A stretch of 64,000 bases of DNA from Gemmiger formicilis. GTDB taxonomy: Bacteria; Bacillota; Clostridia; Oscillospirales; Ruminococcaceae. Under the pieces are notes generated by a model that was not told the DNA's origin, made no database searches, and saw only the letters and a program-made list of their open reading frames with translations. This document shows, in pieces, positions 1 to 7,591 of this stretch. The first letter of the stretch is position 1. Each line of letters begins with the position of its first letter. The position numbers were made by a program, and so were the translations under genes. The DNA lies in the NCBI RefSeq assembly GCF_018784445.1, contig NZ_WQOH01000017.1, positions 1 through 64,000 on the forward strand, given 5' to 3'.

Positions 1-78
1 ACACAGAAGTTAAGCTCACTTGTGCCGAAGATAGTTGGCTGGAAACGGCCTGTGAAAATAGGTAGATGCCGGCTTCTC
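1..78 (+). rRNA. rrf: 5S ribosomal RNA, 3' part
   Basis: The window begins inside a 5S rRNA. The stretch starting ACACAGAAGTTAAGC is the conserved 5S core (loop B/helix III), and the 3' half runs through the GGTAGATGCCGGCTTC end. The 5' part lies outside the window and the exact 3' end is approximate. A tRNA-Lys follows six bases later, so this is the tail of an rRNA operon. Confidence 0.93.
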
Positions 79-84
79 TTATAA

Positions 85-160
85 GCACCATTAGCTCAGT
101 TGGTAGAGCAACTGACTCTTAATCAGTGGGTCCTGGGTTCGAGTCCCCGATGGTGCACCA
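85..160 (+). tRNA. tRNA-Lys(CTT)
   Basis: A 76-base cloverleaf with encoded CCA. The acceptor arm GCACCAT pairs with ATGGTGC, the anticodon stem is ACTGA/TCAGT around loop CTCTTAA (anticodon CTT), and the T-arm contains GGTTCGAGTCC. It follows the 5S gene with no separate promoter visible, so it is probably co-transcribed with the rRNA operon. Confidence 0.97.
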
Positions 161-162
161 CA

Positions 163-198
163 AAACAGCCTTACGGTAAACGTAAGGCTGTTTTTTAA
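163..198 (+). terminator. terminator of rRNA/tRNA-Lys operon
   Basis: Stem ACAGCCTTACG / CGTAAGGCTGT with a short loop, followed by six T residues. It sits right behind the tRNA-Lys CCA end, where the rRNA operon transcript should stop. Confidence 0.92.
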
Positions 199-213
199 TG
201 ATTGCCGCATTTT

Positions 214-243
214 AGCCGCTGACTTAGACAAAAGTCAGCGGCT
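214..243. terminator. hairpin at 3' end of small ORF
   Basis: Perfect 11-bp stem AGCCGCTGACT / AGTCAGCGGCT around an 8-base loop. It overlaps the stop codon of the minus-strand peptide ORF at 235-351 and may stop that transcript. Neither side has a strong T tract, so terminator function is likely but not certain. Confidence 0.55.
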
Positions 244-351
244 GATTTTGTATTTTGAGAGAAATTCAAGAACTTTCAGTGTGATGGAAACAGTGGCATA
301 TATGCAGCTGCCAATAAAAGTAAGCAGCAAAATTATTTCCTGAAAACTCAA
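235..351 (-). CDS. small hydrophobic membrane peptide, type I toxin-like (38 aa)
   Basis: This ORF is too short for ordinary gene callers. It starts with TTG at 351, eight bases after a full AAAGGAGG ribosome site, and a consensus TTGACA-17-TATAAT promoter lies upstream (396-424). The 38-residue product starts MSFQEIILLL, has one hydrophobic segment (about residues 5-24) and ends in a basic tail (KYKISR). That plan resembles the holin-like/TxpA type I toxin peptides of Firmicutes, which have a short polar N-terminus, one membrane helix and a charged end. A hairpin overlaps its stop codon. I saw no matching antisense RNA promoter. Coding status rests on the promoter, ribosome site and composition together; toxin function is inference. 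Confidence 0.55.
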   Translation of the reverse strand: MSFQEIILLLTFIGSCIYATVSITLKVLEFLSKYKISR

Positions 352-395
352 GCGTTCACCTCCTTTGAGATTTGGAGGCGACAATCTAAGGCAAG

Positions 396-424
396 ATTAT
401 ACCAGAAGGAAGAAAGATTGTCAA
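396..424 (-). promoter_or_regulatory. consensus sigma-A promoter for the small peptide ORF
   Basis: On the minus strand TTGACA (424-419), a 17-base spacer and TATAAT (401-396) match both hexamers exactly. The only candidate product downstream is the 38-aa peptide ORF at 351-235. Confidence 0.8.
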
Positions 425-616
425 AATAAAATTCGCAGAATAAGAAGAAAATGACGATTCCGCGCTAAATATTGGCTATGATATTTGCGGCAGCTTTTCC
501 AATGATTTCGTTTTAAACGATATTGATTATATATATCGTTTAAGCAATAAGGCTTTTTTATCATCAATGCATTGGGTTTATTTCGATATGGTGCGCCGCA
601 AGAAATCTGCATTGCG
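425..616. other. AT-rich spacer with a 9-bp hairpin, no gene seen
   Basis: This stretch is clearly AT-richer than its surroundings and I find no supported reading frame in it. It holds a perfect inverted repeat AAACGATAT / ATATCGTTT (515-523 and 533-541). That hairpin lies downstream of the minus-strand prepilin gene and might act in transcript ending, but no T tract follows in that direction. Confidence 0.4.
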
Positions 617-1171
617 CTAATGCCAATGCTCCGGGTCGTAGTCACTGGACTCCAAGAGAGGTTTGCCACCATCATCAAGGATGGGCCGCTTCAGTGCCGT
701 CGCCTTCTCCGCGCTGTCCCAGCCGGAGGGGTATTCATCCGTACCAATGGCATGGTAGGTGATGCGGTAGGCACCGTTGCAGTATTCAAACGTATCGATC
801 ACGCCTGGCGTCAGAATAGGGTTTTTGAGACCTGCCACTGTAAAACGCCAGGTGATTTTCTTGTTGTTGGGGTCAAGCTCGGAAAGCTCCCATATTTGCT
901 TTGCCATATCATTAGCAGCCTTATCAGCCGGTTTATCATAAATAACGCCGTCGCTGGACACAAGCTGCTCCTTGGCATACGCCTCAGACACAGTGGCCTG
1001 CGCTGCCGTCAGAACGGTGCGGGCTTCGGCCAAAACCTTGGCCTCGTTGGCTTTGTCGATGTACCCGGTCAGCGCCGGAATCAGCAGGGCGGCCAGAACG
1101 GCAAGGATCGTCAGCACGACAATCAGTTCCACCAGCGTGAAACCGCGGCGGCGGGCAGGGGAGGTACGCAT
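617..1171 (-). CDS. type IV prepilin-like / pseudopilin protein (184 aa)
   Basis: The N-terminus carries a class III prepilin signal: short basic leader, RRRG then FTLVE, with Gly10 before the cut, Phe at +1 and Glu at +5. A hydrophobic helix of about 20 residues (VVLTILAVLAALLIPAL) follows. This is the assembly signature of type IV pilins and competence pseudopilins, which are processed by PilD/ComC and built into a surface fibre. The remaining 140 residues form a soluble head with no motif I recognise. I chose the ATG at 1171 because it places the basic leader directly before the cleavage site; longer in-frame starts add an unlikely extension. No pilus ATPase, inner-membrane protein or peptidase gene is nearby, so this prepilin stands alone. 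Its partners are not visible here. Confidence 0.85.
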   Translation of the reverse strand: MRTSPARRRGFTLVELIVVLTILAVLAALLIPALTGYIDKANEAKVLAEARTVLTAAQATVSEAYAKEQLVSSDGVIYDKPADKAANDMAKQIWELSELDPNNKKITWRFTVAGLKNPILTPGVIDTFEYCNGAYRITYHAIGTDEYPSGWDSAEKATALKRPILDDGGKPLLESSDYDPEHWH

Positions 1172-1215
1172 AGAAATCACAGCTTTCCTAGTAAAGTATA
1201 CATCCATACAAAATA

Positions 1216-1245
1216 AGTATAAAAACCAACCGCATTCGACGTCAA
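1216..1245 (-). promoter_or_regulatory. promoter for the prepilin gene
   Basis: Minus-strand TTGACG (1245-1240), 18-base spacer, TATACT (1221-1216). It lies 45 bases upstream of the prepilin start and is divergent from the ugd promoter. Confidence 0.6.
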
Positions 1246-1307
1246 TGCGTAAAAGTAACAAAATATCGCCGCAAAAATTGGTAGAAAAGACTTTTGTTTG
1301 CTGAAGA

Positions 1308-1336
1308 TGGACTTTCCGCGCAAAGTATGGTATACT
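1308..1336 (+). promoter_or_regulatory. promoter for the ugd-glf operon
   Basis: TGGACT at 1308-1313, 17-base spacer and TATACT at 1331-1336, about 48 bases before the ugd start. Confidence 0.6.
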
Positions 1337-1383
1337 TTTAAAAGATATGCCATAAATACGCGCAAAGCGTGAGGAACGATACC

Positions 1384-2634
1384 ATGAACAAAAACTTGAA
1401 AATCGCGGTCGCGGGCACCAGCTATGTGGGCCTGTCCATTGCGACCCTTCTTTCGCAACACCACGAGGTCTGGGCCGTGGATATCATCCCGGAAAAGGTG
1501 GACCTCATCAACCGCCGCAAGTCGCCGATCCAGGATGAATACATTGAAAAATATCTCGCCGAGAAACCACTGAACCTGACCGCTACGCTGGACGCCGAAA
1601 ATGCCTACACCGGTGCGGATTTCGTCGTCATTGCGGCCCCCACCAACTACGACAGCAAGACCCAGCACTTTGACACTTCCGCGGTGGAGGCCGTCATCAA
1701 GCTGGTCATGCAGTACAACCCAGATGCCATCATGGTCATCAAGTCCACCATCCCGGTGGGATACACGGCCAGCGTGCGGGAAAAATTCGGCACGGACAAC
1801 ATCCTGTTCAGCCCGGAATTCCTGCGGGAGTCCAAGGCACTGTACGACAACCTGTACCCCTCGCGCATCATCGTGGGCACCGACCTGAACGACGAGCGCC
1901 TTGTGGAGGCGGCCCACACCTTTGCGGGCCTTTTACAGGAAGGTGCCATCAAGGAAAACATCGACACGCTGTTCATGGGCTTTACCGAGGCCGAGGCCGT
2001 CAAGCTGTTTGCCAACACCTATCTGGCGTTGCGTGTGGCCTACTTCAACGAGCTGGACACCTACGCCGAGAGCAAGGGCCTGGACACCCGGCAGATCATC
2101 GACGGCGTCTGTCTGGATCCGCGCATTGGCAGCCACTACAACAATCCCAGCTTCGGCTACGGCGGCTACTGCCTGCCCAAAGACACCAAGCAACTGTTGG
2201 CGAACTACGCCGATGTGCCGGAAAACCTGATTGAGGCCATCGTGGAATCCAACCGCACCCGCAAGGATTTCATTGCCGACCGCGTGCTGCGGCTGGCGGG
2301 TTACTACGGCTACGGCGAGGACAACGAGTACGACGAAGCGCAGGAAAAGCCTGTCACAATCGGCGTGTACCGCTTGACGATGAAGTCGAACTCCGACAAC
2401 TTCCGCCAGAGTTCTATTCAGGGCGTCATGAAGCGCATCAAGGCCAAGGGCGCGACGGTCATCATCTATGAGCCGACGCTGAAAGACGGTGAGACCTTCT
2501 TCGGCTCGCGGGTCGTCAACGACCTGGATGCCTTCAAGGCGCAGTCCCAGGCTATCATTGCCAACCGCTATGACGCCTGCCTGGACGATGTAAAAGAAAA
2601 AGTTTACACCCGCGACCTTTTCCGCCGCGATTAA
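1384..2634 (+). CDS. ugd: UDP-glucose 6-dehydrogenase
   Basis: NAD-dependent enzyme that oxidises UDP-glucose twice to UDP-glucuronate, a precursor of acidic surface polysaccharide. The product is 416 aa, a normal length. The Rossmann motif AGTSYVG is at residues 10-16, the central helix contains the SPEFLRES motif, and the catalytic cysteine is Cys263 in [10 protein letters not shown], the thiohemiacetal-forming residue of this family. The C-terminal nucleotide-sugar domain is complete. A GTG lies five codons upstream, but the AGG at 1372-1374 is spaced to serve the ATG at 1384. The neighbour glf begins 13 bases downstream, so both sugar-nucleotide enzymes are co-transcribed. Substrate choice within the UDP-sugar dehydrogenase family is by similarity only. 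Confidence 0.92.
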   Translation: MNKNLKIAVAGTSYVGLSIATLLSQHHEVWAVDIIPEKVDLINRRKSPIQDEYIEKYLAEKPLNLTATLDAENAYTGADFVVIAAPTNYDSKTQHFDTSAVEAVIKLVMQYNPDAIMVIKSTIPVGYTASVREKFGTDNILFSPEFLRESKALYDNLYPSRIIVGTDLNDERLVEAAHTFAGLLQEGAIKENIDTLFMGFTEAEAVKLFANTYLALRVAYFNELDTYAESKGLDTRQIIDGVCLDPRIGSHYNNPSFGYGGYCLPKDTKQLLANYADVPENLIEAIVESNRTRKDFIADRVLRLAGYYGYGEDNEYDEAQEKPVTIGVYRLTMKSNSDNFRQSSIQGVMKRIKAKGATVIIYEPTLKDGETFFGSRVVNDLDAFKAQSQAIIANRYDACLDDVKEKVYTRDLFRRD

Positions 2635-2647
2635 GGGAGAAAAAGTT

Positions 2648-3760
2648 ATGTATGATTATCTCGTAGTCGGCTCCGGCCTGTACGGTGCCATTTTTGCCCA
2701 CGAAGCCAAAGCCCATGGCAAGAGCGTTCTCGTCGTGGACAAGCGCTCGAACATTGCGGGCAACATCTACACCGAAAACATCGAGGGTATCAACGTCCAC
2801 AAGTACGGTGCCCATATTTTCCATACCAACAACAAAAAAGTATGGAACTACATCACAAAATTCGCTGAGTTCAACCGCTTCACGAACTCGCCGGTGGCCA
2901 ACTACAAGGGTGAGCTGTACTCGCTGCCCTTCAATATGTATACCTTCAATAAGATGTGGGGCGTTGTGACCCCGGAGGAGGCCGCTGCAAAAATCGAGGA
3001 GCAGCGCAAGGAGATCACCCACGAGCCGCAGAACCTCGAGGAGCAGGCGATCTCCCTGGTGGGCCGCGACATCTACGAAAAGCTCATCAAGGGCTACACC
3101 GAGAAGCAATGGGGCCGCGACTGTAAGGACCTGCCGGCCTTCATCATCAAGCGCCTGCCGGTGCGCCTGACTTTCGACAACAACTATTTCAATGCCCTGT
3201 ACCAGGGCATTCCCATCGGCGGCTACACCAAGATGATTGCCAACCTGCTCGATGGCATTGAGGTTCGCCTGAACACCGATTACCTCGAGAACAAGGCGGA
3301 ACTGGATGCACTGGCGGACAAAATCGTCTACACCGGCCCTATCGACGCCTACTTTGGCTACGAGCTCGGCACGCTGGAGTACCGCTCGGTCCGCTTCGAG
3401 AACGAGCTGCTGGACAAGCCCAGTTTCCAGGGCAATGCCGCCGTCAACTACACTGACCGCGAGACACCGTGGACCCGCATCATCGAGCACAAGTGGTTCG
3501 AGTTCGGCAAGGACGAGAACGGAAACGACCTGCCCAAGACCATCATCAGCCGCGAGTACAGCAGTGAGTGGAAGCCCGGCGACGAGCCGTACTATCCGGT
3601 CAACGACGCCAAGAACGGCGCACTCTATGCCGAGTACAAGAAGCTGGCCGACGCTGAGCCGAAGGTCATCTTCGGCGGCCGTTTGGGTGAGTACAAATAC
3701 TACGACATGGATCAGGTCATCGCCGCTGTGCTGGATCGCTGCGATACCGAACTGCAATGA
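2648..3760 (+). CDS. glf: UDP-galactopyranose mutase
   Basis: FAD enzyme that converts UDP-galactopyranose to UDP-galactofuranose for cell-surface glycans. The 370-aa product matches the family length. The dinucleotide-binding start YLVVGSGLYGA is at residues 4-14, followed by the typical VDKRSNIAGN and KYGAHIFHT motifs, and the conserved YTEKQWG and VNYTDRETPWTR stretches. A strong AGGGAG site precedes the ATG. Its last codons overlap the start of the downstream response regulator by four bases (ATGA), so regulator translation is coupled to this enzyme. With ugd it would feed a glycan containing galactofuranose and uronic acid, but no glycosyltransferase is present locally. Confidence 0.95.
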   Translation: MYDYLVVGSGLYGAIFAHEAKAHGKSVLVVDKRSNIAGNIYTENIEGINVHKYGAHIFHTNNKKVWNYITKFAEFNRFTNSPVANYKGELYSLPFNMYTFNKMWGVVTPEEAAAKIEEQRKEITHEPQNLEEQAISLVGRDIYEKLIKGYTEKQWGRDCKDLPAFIIKRLPVRLTFDNNYFNALYQGIPIGGYTKMIANLLDGIEVRLNTDYLENKAELDALADKIVYTGPIDAYFGYELGTLEYRSVRFENELLDKPSFQGNAAVNYTDRETPWTRIIEHKWFEFGKDENGNDLPKTIISREYSSEWKPGDEPYYPVNDAKNGALYAEYKKLADAEPKVIFGGRLGEYKYYDMDQVIAAVLDRCDTELQ

Positions 3761-4467
3761 TCCGCGTCGCCATCGTAGAGGATGAGGCCGCTGTCCGTGA
3801 CCAGCTGATGGGCTATGTGCAGCGCTATATGCGCCAGTACGACGCCCAGATCGAGGTGACGATGTTCACCGACGGTGTGGAAATTCTGGAAGAATATCGG
3901 CCTGTCTACGACATTATTTTCTTGGATGTGGAGATGCAGCACCTCGACGGCATGGAGACCGCCAGCCGCATCCGCGCATTGGACAGTGACGTGCTGCTCA
4001 TCTTCATTACGAACATGGCCCAGTACGCCATCAAGGGGTACGCCGTCGGCGCACTGGATTACGTGCTGAAGCCGGTGCCGTATTTTGCCTTCTCGCAGCA
4101 ACTGCAAAAGGCCGCTGGCCAGCTGGCCCGGCGGGCGCGGCGGTATCTGGCCGTGCCGGTGGACGGTGGTATGCGGCGGCTGGATGAAGCATCGGTCTAT
4201 TACATCGAGAGCGAGGGCCACCGCATCCATTTTTACACCGAGGACGGTGATTTCTCCGCTCCCGGCGCACTGAAAGCCTGGGAGGAAAAGCTGGAACCCC
4301 ATGGCTTTGCCCGCTGCAACAGCGGCTATCTGGTCAATTTGGCGTATGTTTCCAGCGTGCAGATGAACACCGTGCAGGTCGGCCCGCACCAGCTGCAGGT
4401 CAGCCGCCCTCGGCGCAAGGCGTTTTTGGAAGCGCTGGCCGATTACATCGGAGAGAACGGCGCATGA
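3757..4467 (+). CDS. LytTR-family response regulator (AgrA/VirR-like)
   Basis: The receiver domain (about residues 1-120) has the acidic pair Glu8/Asp9, the phospho-acceptor Asp57 in FLDVEM and Lys107 in VLKPV. A LytTR DNA-binding domain occupies about 130-232, with the typical SEGHRIHFYT and FARCNSGYLVNL stretches. Such regulators bind paired short repeats upstream of cell-surface or virulence genes. The gene overlaps glf by four bases and the downstream kinase by four bases, so all four genes ugd-glf-RR-HK read as one unit. A clear paralogue is at 20715. No autoinducer peptide gene is visible nearby. Confidence 0.9.
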   Translation: MIRVAIVEDEAAVRDQLMGYVQRYMRQYDAQIEVTMFTDGVEILEEYRPVYDIIFLDVEMQHLDGMETASRIRALDSDVLLIFITNMAQYAIKGYAVGALDYVLKPVPYFAFSQQLQKAAGQLARRARRYLAVPVDGGMRRLDEASVYYIESEGHRIHFYTEDGDFSAPGALKAWEEKLEPHGFARCNSGYLVNLAYVSSVQMNTVQVGPHQLQVSRPRRKAFLEALADYIGENGA

Positions 4468-5738
4468 CGACACTGCCGGATATCCCGCGCCTGTACACGG
4501 CCTTGGCAGAGGTGCTGGCGGCGGTTTTGTATGCCCAGGCCATGCCACCGCGCATGGACAAACGTCTCTGCTGGAGCATTACCGTCGTTTGGGCGGGGCT
4601 GCTGGCTGTCTTTTTGCAGCTGACCGGCGACGTGCCGCTGGTGTGGTGGATACCCTGCATGACGGCGGCCATCGGGTGGATTTATCTCTACTTGTGGGGC
4701 ACGCGGGCCATGAACCTGCTGGAAGCCGGGTACAGCTGTGCCCGAGCGTTCATTTTGGCCGAGCTGGCCGCCAGCGTGGAATGGCAGCTGCATTGCGTTT
4801 TGTGGCCGCAGCAGGGGGCGGGCAAGCCGCTCTCGCTGGTGCTGCTGGCGGTGGTCTATGCGGCACTATATGGATTTTTGTATCTGTTTGAACAGCGCCG
4901 AGCTACGGCGGCCCGGCTGACCATCACCACGGCAGCCATGCTGATGGCGGTGGTCATGGCGGTCACGGTCTTTGCAGTCAGCAATCTGAGTTTTGTCTCC
5001 AATGGCGAGGCGACGATGAGCGTTTTCTACATCCGCACGCTGGTGGACTTTGCAGGCGTGCTGATTTTGAGCGTCCAGCATGAGCAGCTGCGGGAGAATG
5101 CCCTGCACAGCGAGCTGACCGCTATGGACAATGTCCTGCGCCGCCAGTACGAGCAGTACAAACAGAGCAAAGAAAACATCCGCCTTATCAACCGGCGCTA
5201 CCACGAACTGAAAATGCAGATTGCGGCCATCCGTGCCGAGTGCGATCAGGCCAAACAGGACGCGGCCCTGGCCGAGATGGAGAGCGGCATCCGCAAGTAT
5301 GAGGCCGAGAACAAGACCGGCAACCCGGTTTTGGACACGCTGCTGACCGCGAAAAGCCTGTACTGCCAGCAACACGGCATCAATATGACCTGCGTAGCCG
5401 ACGGCAAGCTGTTGGATTTCCTCTCGACAGGGGAAATATGCACGATCGTCGGAACGGCGCTGGATAACGCCACCGAGAGCGTTTCCGCCGAGCCTGACCC
5501 GGAAAAACGGCTCATCCGCGTGGCAATTTATGCACAGAACGGTTTTGTGATGCTGCGGTTTGAAAACTATTGCGCCAGCCCGGTAGAGCTGGCCGTCGAC
5601 GGTCTGCCCAAACGCAGCGCCCATGGTGGGTACGATTTAAAGAGCGTGCGCGCCGCCGCCGAAAACCATGGCGGCACCTTGACCCTGCATTGGGAGAACG
5701 AGTGGTTCACCCTGCGGGTACTGTTGCTACAAAAATAA
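4464..5738 (+). CDS. GHKL-type sensor histidine kinase (AgrC-like)
   Basis: A 424-aa membrane kinase. About six hydrophobic segments fill residues 10-205, followed by a coiled-coil linker, then the phospho-acceptor His247 in NRRYHELKMQI. The GHKL ATP-binding domain includes LDNATES near residue 333 and the GGYDLKSV stretch near the C-terminus. This is the layout of AgrC and related peptide sensors that pair with LytTR regulators. It overlaps its response regulator by four bases, so the pair is surely cognate. The signal is unknown. No agrB/agrD-like genes are adjacent, so a peptide ligand cannot be assumed. Confidence 0.9.
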   Translation: MTTLPDIPRLYTALAEVLAAVLYAQAMPPRMDKRLCWSITVVWAGLLAVFLQLTGDVPLVWWIPCMTAAIGWIYLYLWGTRAMNLLEAGYSCARAFILAELAASVEWQLHCVLWPQQGAGKPLSLVLLAVVYAALYGFLYLFEQRRATAARLTITTAAMLMAVVMAVTVFAVSNLSFVSNGEATMSVFYIRTLVDFAGVLILSVQHEQLRENALHSELTAMDNVLRRQYEQYKQSKENIRLINRRYHELKMQIAAIRAECDQAKQDAALAEMESGIRKYEAENKTGNPVLDTLLTAKSLYCQQHGINMTCVADGKLLDFLSTGEICTIVGTALDNATESVSAEPDPEKRLIRVAIYAQNGFVMLRFENYCASPVELAVDGLPKRSAHGGYDLKSVRAAAENHGGTLTLHWENEWFTLRVLLLQK

Positions 5739-5746
5739 CAGGAAAG

Positions 5747-5787
5747 AAAAATCCATCCCAAGCGAGAAGCTTGAGATGGATTTTTGT
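5747..5787. terminator. bidirectional terminator
   Basis: Stem AAAAATCCATCCCA.. / ..TGAGATGGATTTTT, with A-rich and T-rich flanks on both sides. It ends the ugd-glf-RR-HK operon and also the convergent exporter gene at 5810-6583. Confidence 0.9.
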
Positions 5788-5809
5788 GCTTTATGGGACA
5801 AAGGCAATC

Positions 5810-6583
5810 TTACAGATAATTCACCGCCATAATCACTGCGCCCAGAATCACCAGCACCACGCCGGTGGCGCGGTTCAGGGTGGCAGGCTCGGCCTTGTTG
5901 GCGAACTTTGCGGCGATGCGAGCCCACAGCAGCGTGCTGAGAACGCAGCAGACAAGACAGAACAGATCGGGTGCGCCACCGATGGCAAAGTGGCTGACCG
6001 AGCCGGTGAACGCTGTGAATGCCATGATAAAAACGCTCGTACCGACGGCGGTTTTCAGTTCATAGCCCAGCACCGACGTCAGGAGCAGCAGCATCATCAT
6101 ACCGCCGCCCGCGCCGACGAATCCGCAGATAAAGCCCACGCCCGCGCCGCAGAGCAGCGACTGCACGAACCGCTTTTGGGCACTGACAGCGTTCATGGCG
6201 TTTTTCGTCGTCATGACCGGCCGCACAATGAACTTGACGCCCAGCAAGAAGGTCATGAAGGTCGAGAACCCGCCCATCGTCGTGCCGGGCACCAGGCTGG
6301 CTACATAGCTGCCCACCAGCGTGAAGCAGAGTACCGCCGCCATCATGACGGCACCGTTTTTAATGTCCAGGTTTCCGTTTTTGCCGTAGGTGTAGGCCGA
6401 GATCGCGCTTGCCAGCACGTCGCTTGCCAGCGCGATGCCCACGGCCATGTAGGGGTCCATGCCCAAAAACGTGATGAGCATGGGGGAGATGACCGCCGCA
6501 GCACTCATGCCCGCGAAGCCGGTGCCCAGCCCCGCGCCGATGCCTGCCGCAAAGCAGACGATAAACTTGATAATGTATGTCAT
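5810..6583 (-). CDS. TauE/SafE-family membrane exporter
   Basis: A 257-aa polytopic membrane protein with about eight hydrophobic segments. It has the two-fold internal repeat of the TauE/SafE (sulfite exporter, DUF81) family: a glycine-rich GTGFAGMSAAAVISPML motif in the first half and GFVGAGGGMMMLLLLT in the second. Relatives move sulfite, sulfoacetate or other organosulfur anions; the substrate here is unknown. The start is the ATG at 6583, preceded by AAGGAG at the correct spacing; longer upstream frames run into the regulator. The MarR-family gene lies four bases upstream on the same strand, so the exporter is probably under its control. Confidence 0.88.
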   Translation of the reverse strand: MTYIIKFIVCFAAGIGAGLGTGFAGMSAAAVISPMLITFLGMDPYMAVGIALASDVLASAISAYTYGKNGNLDIKNGAVMMAAVLCFTLVGSYVASLVPGTTMGGFSTFMTFLLGVKFIVRPVMTTKNAMNAVSAQKRFVQSLLCGAGVGFICGFVGAGGGMMMLLLLTSVLGYELKTAVGTSVFIMAFTAFTGSVSHFAIGGAPDLFCLVCCVLSTLLWARIAAKFANKAEPATLNRATGVVLVILGAVIMAVNYL

Positions 6584-6587
6584 ACGA

Positions 6588-7019
6588 TTACTCCTTTTGT
6601 AAACAGCGCAGGATGTTGGCATCCATGCGGCGCAGATAGTCCTGCAAGGCCTGCTGTTCCTCGAGCGTGAAGCCCGCAAACAGCGGCTCGATGCTGCGGC
6701 GTTGGATCTCGGCCAGCGCCGCAGCCATCGTGCAGCCTTCGTCGGTAAAGCCCAGCAGCCGCTGGCGGCGGTTGCCCGGTGCAGGGGAGACGGTCAGCAC
6801 CCCGCGGCTGCGCAGCCGCTCCACCGCCGCAGACACATTGGACTTTGCCAGCGCACGGTAGCGGCAGATGTCACTGGCCGTGCAAAGCTCCGGGTTATTG
6901 TGCAGGAACAGCAGAATGTCGATTTCTAGCTGATTCAGCCCATACGCGGCCGCCGCGCCCTCAAACTGCACAGTATAGTACTTTTTGTAGTGCTGCGCGT
7001 AGGATAAAATCGGGACCAA
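6588..7019 (-). CDS. MarR-family transcriptional regulator
   Basis: A 143-aa winged-helix repressor. The helix-turn-helix region reads TASDICRYRALAKSNVSAA, followed by the wing with the RRQRLLGFTDEG pattern typical of MarR proteins. The start is TTG at 7019, served by an AAAGGAGG site eight bases upstream. Transcription begins from a strong promoter at 7063-7091. The exporter gene follows after four bases, so the likely role is ligand-responsive control of that exporter and of itself. The ligand is not predictable. Confidence 0.9.
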   Translation of the reverse strand: MVPILSYAQHYKKYYTVQFEGAAAAYGLNQLEIDILLFLHNNPELCTASDICRYRALAKSNVSAAVERLRSRGVLTVSPAPGNRRQRLLGFTDEGCTMAAALAEIQRRSIEPLFAGFTLEEQQALQDYLRRMDANILRCLQKE

Positions 7020-7062
7020 GCGCAGAACCTCCTTTGCAATGCTTCAATTTGGAACGGTTCTA

Positions 7063-7091
7063 ATTATAACTATTTATTCCCCAAAAGTCAA
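7063..7091 (-). promoter_or_regulatory. promoter for the marR-exporter operon
   Basis: Minus-strand TTGACT (7091-7086), 17-base spacer, TATAAT (7068-7063). The -10 region lies in the near-symmetric AATAGTTATAATTAG, which could be an autoregulatory operator. Confidence 0.8.
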
Positions 7092-7096
7092 TACAC

Positions 7097-7136
7097 AAAA
7101 CCGGCAGCAGGCATTTTGCCTACTGCCGGTTTTGTA
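7097..7136. terminator. hairpin between marR promoter and tRNA-Ala
   Basis: Stem AAAACCGGCAGCAGGC / TGCCTACTGCCGGTTTT with a short loop and T-rich flanks. It lies downstream of tRNA-Ala on the minus strand and upstream of the marR promoter, so it insulates the two transcription units. Confidence 0.8.
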
Positions 7137-7180
7137 AATCTTGTGCAAAGCGGTCTTTAAAAATTTGTGCAATCTTATGG

Positions 7181-7218
7181 TAAAAATAAAAATCCCCACC
7201 ACAACACGGTGAGGATTT
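7181..7218 (-). terminator. terminator of tRNA-Ala
   Basis: On the minus strand, stem AAATCCTCACC / GGTGGGGATTT is followed by a T-rich tail. It begins directly after the tRNA-Ala CCA end. Confidence 0.75.
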
Positions 7219-7219
7219 A

Positions 7220-7295
7220 TGGTGGACCCGGAGGGATTCGAACCCTTGACCTCTCGGATGCGAACCGAACGCTCTCCCAGCTGAGCTACGGGCCC
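7220..7295 (-). tRNA. tRNA-Ala(CGC)
   Basis: A 76-base tRNA with encoded CCA. The acceptor stem GGGCCCG / CGGGTCC contains the G3:U70 pair that defines alanine tRNAs. The anticodon loop is TTCGCAT with anticodon CGC, and the T-arm is GGGTTCGAATCCC. It is transcribed from the promoter at 7314-7342. Confidence 0.97.
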
Positions 7296-7313
7296 ACGTC
7301 ATTTGACTAAATT

Positions 7314-7342
7314 AGTTTACCCCTTTTTGTGGGAAATGTCAA
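7314..7342 (-). promoter_or_regulatory. promoter of tRNA-Ala
   Basis: Minus-strand TTGACA (7342-7337), 17-base spacer, TAAACT (7319-7314), about 19 bases before the mature tRNA 5' end. Confidence 0.8.
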
Positions 7343-7430
7343 GGGTGAAACACAAATTTTGTTGTGCGAAGGCGGACATATCCTGTAACATACGATTTTA
7401 TATTGTCATAGCACCACTTTCGTATCTATC

Positions 7431-7459
7431 TTGCACATCTCTATATAAAATGCTATAAT
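7431..7459 (+). promoter_or_regulatory. promoter for the spo0A-like operon
   Basis: TTGCAC at 7431-7436, 17-base spacer and TATAAT at 7454-7459. Downstream, in the roughly 130-base leader, is TTGTCGTA (7477-7484), one base from the TTGTCGAA 0A-box of true Spo0A. That site could allow autoregulation but is speculative. The rest of 7343-7590 shows no gene. Confidence 0.6.
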
Positions 7460-7591
7460 ACTACAAATCTTGCACTTGTCGTATAAAAACGTATACGCAG
7501 TGTGGATTGAATCCCGCACATCGGTTGAATTATAGTAGGGTAATAAAACCATCGCAGTTTACGCTGCGAAAGTATGTGAGGGGGAGCCTTT

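Noticed and set aside
421-678. 85-codon minus-strand frame downstream of the prepilin gene
   Set aside because: No ribosome site, overlaps the prepilin end, and composition does not look like protein.
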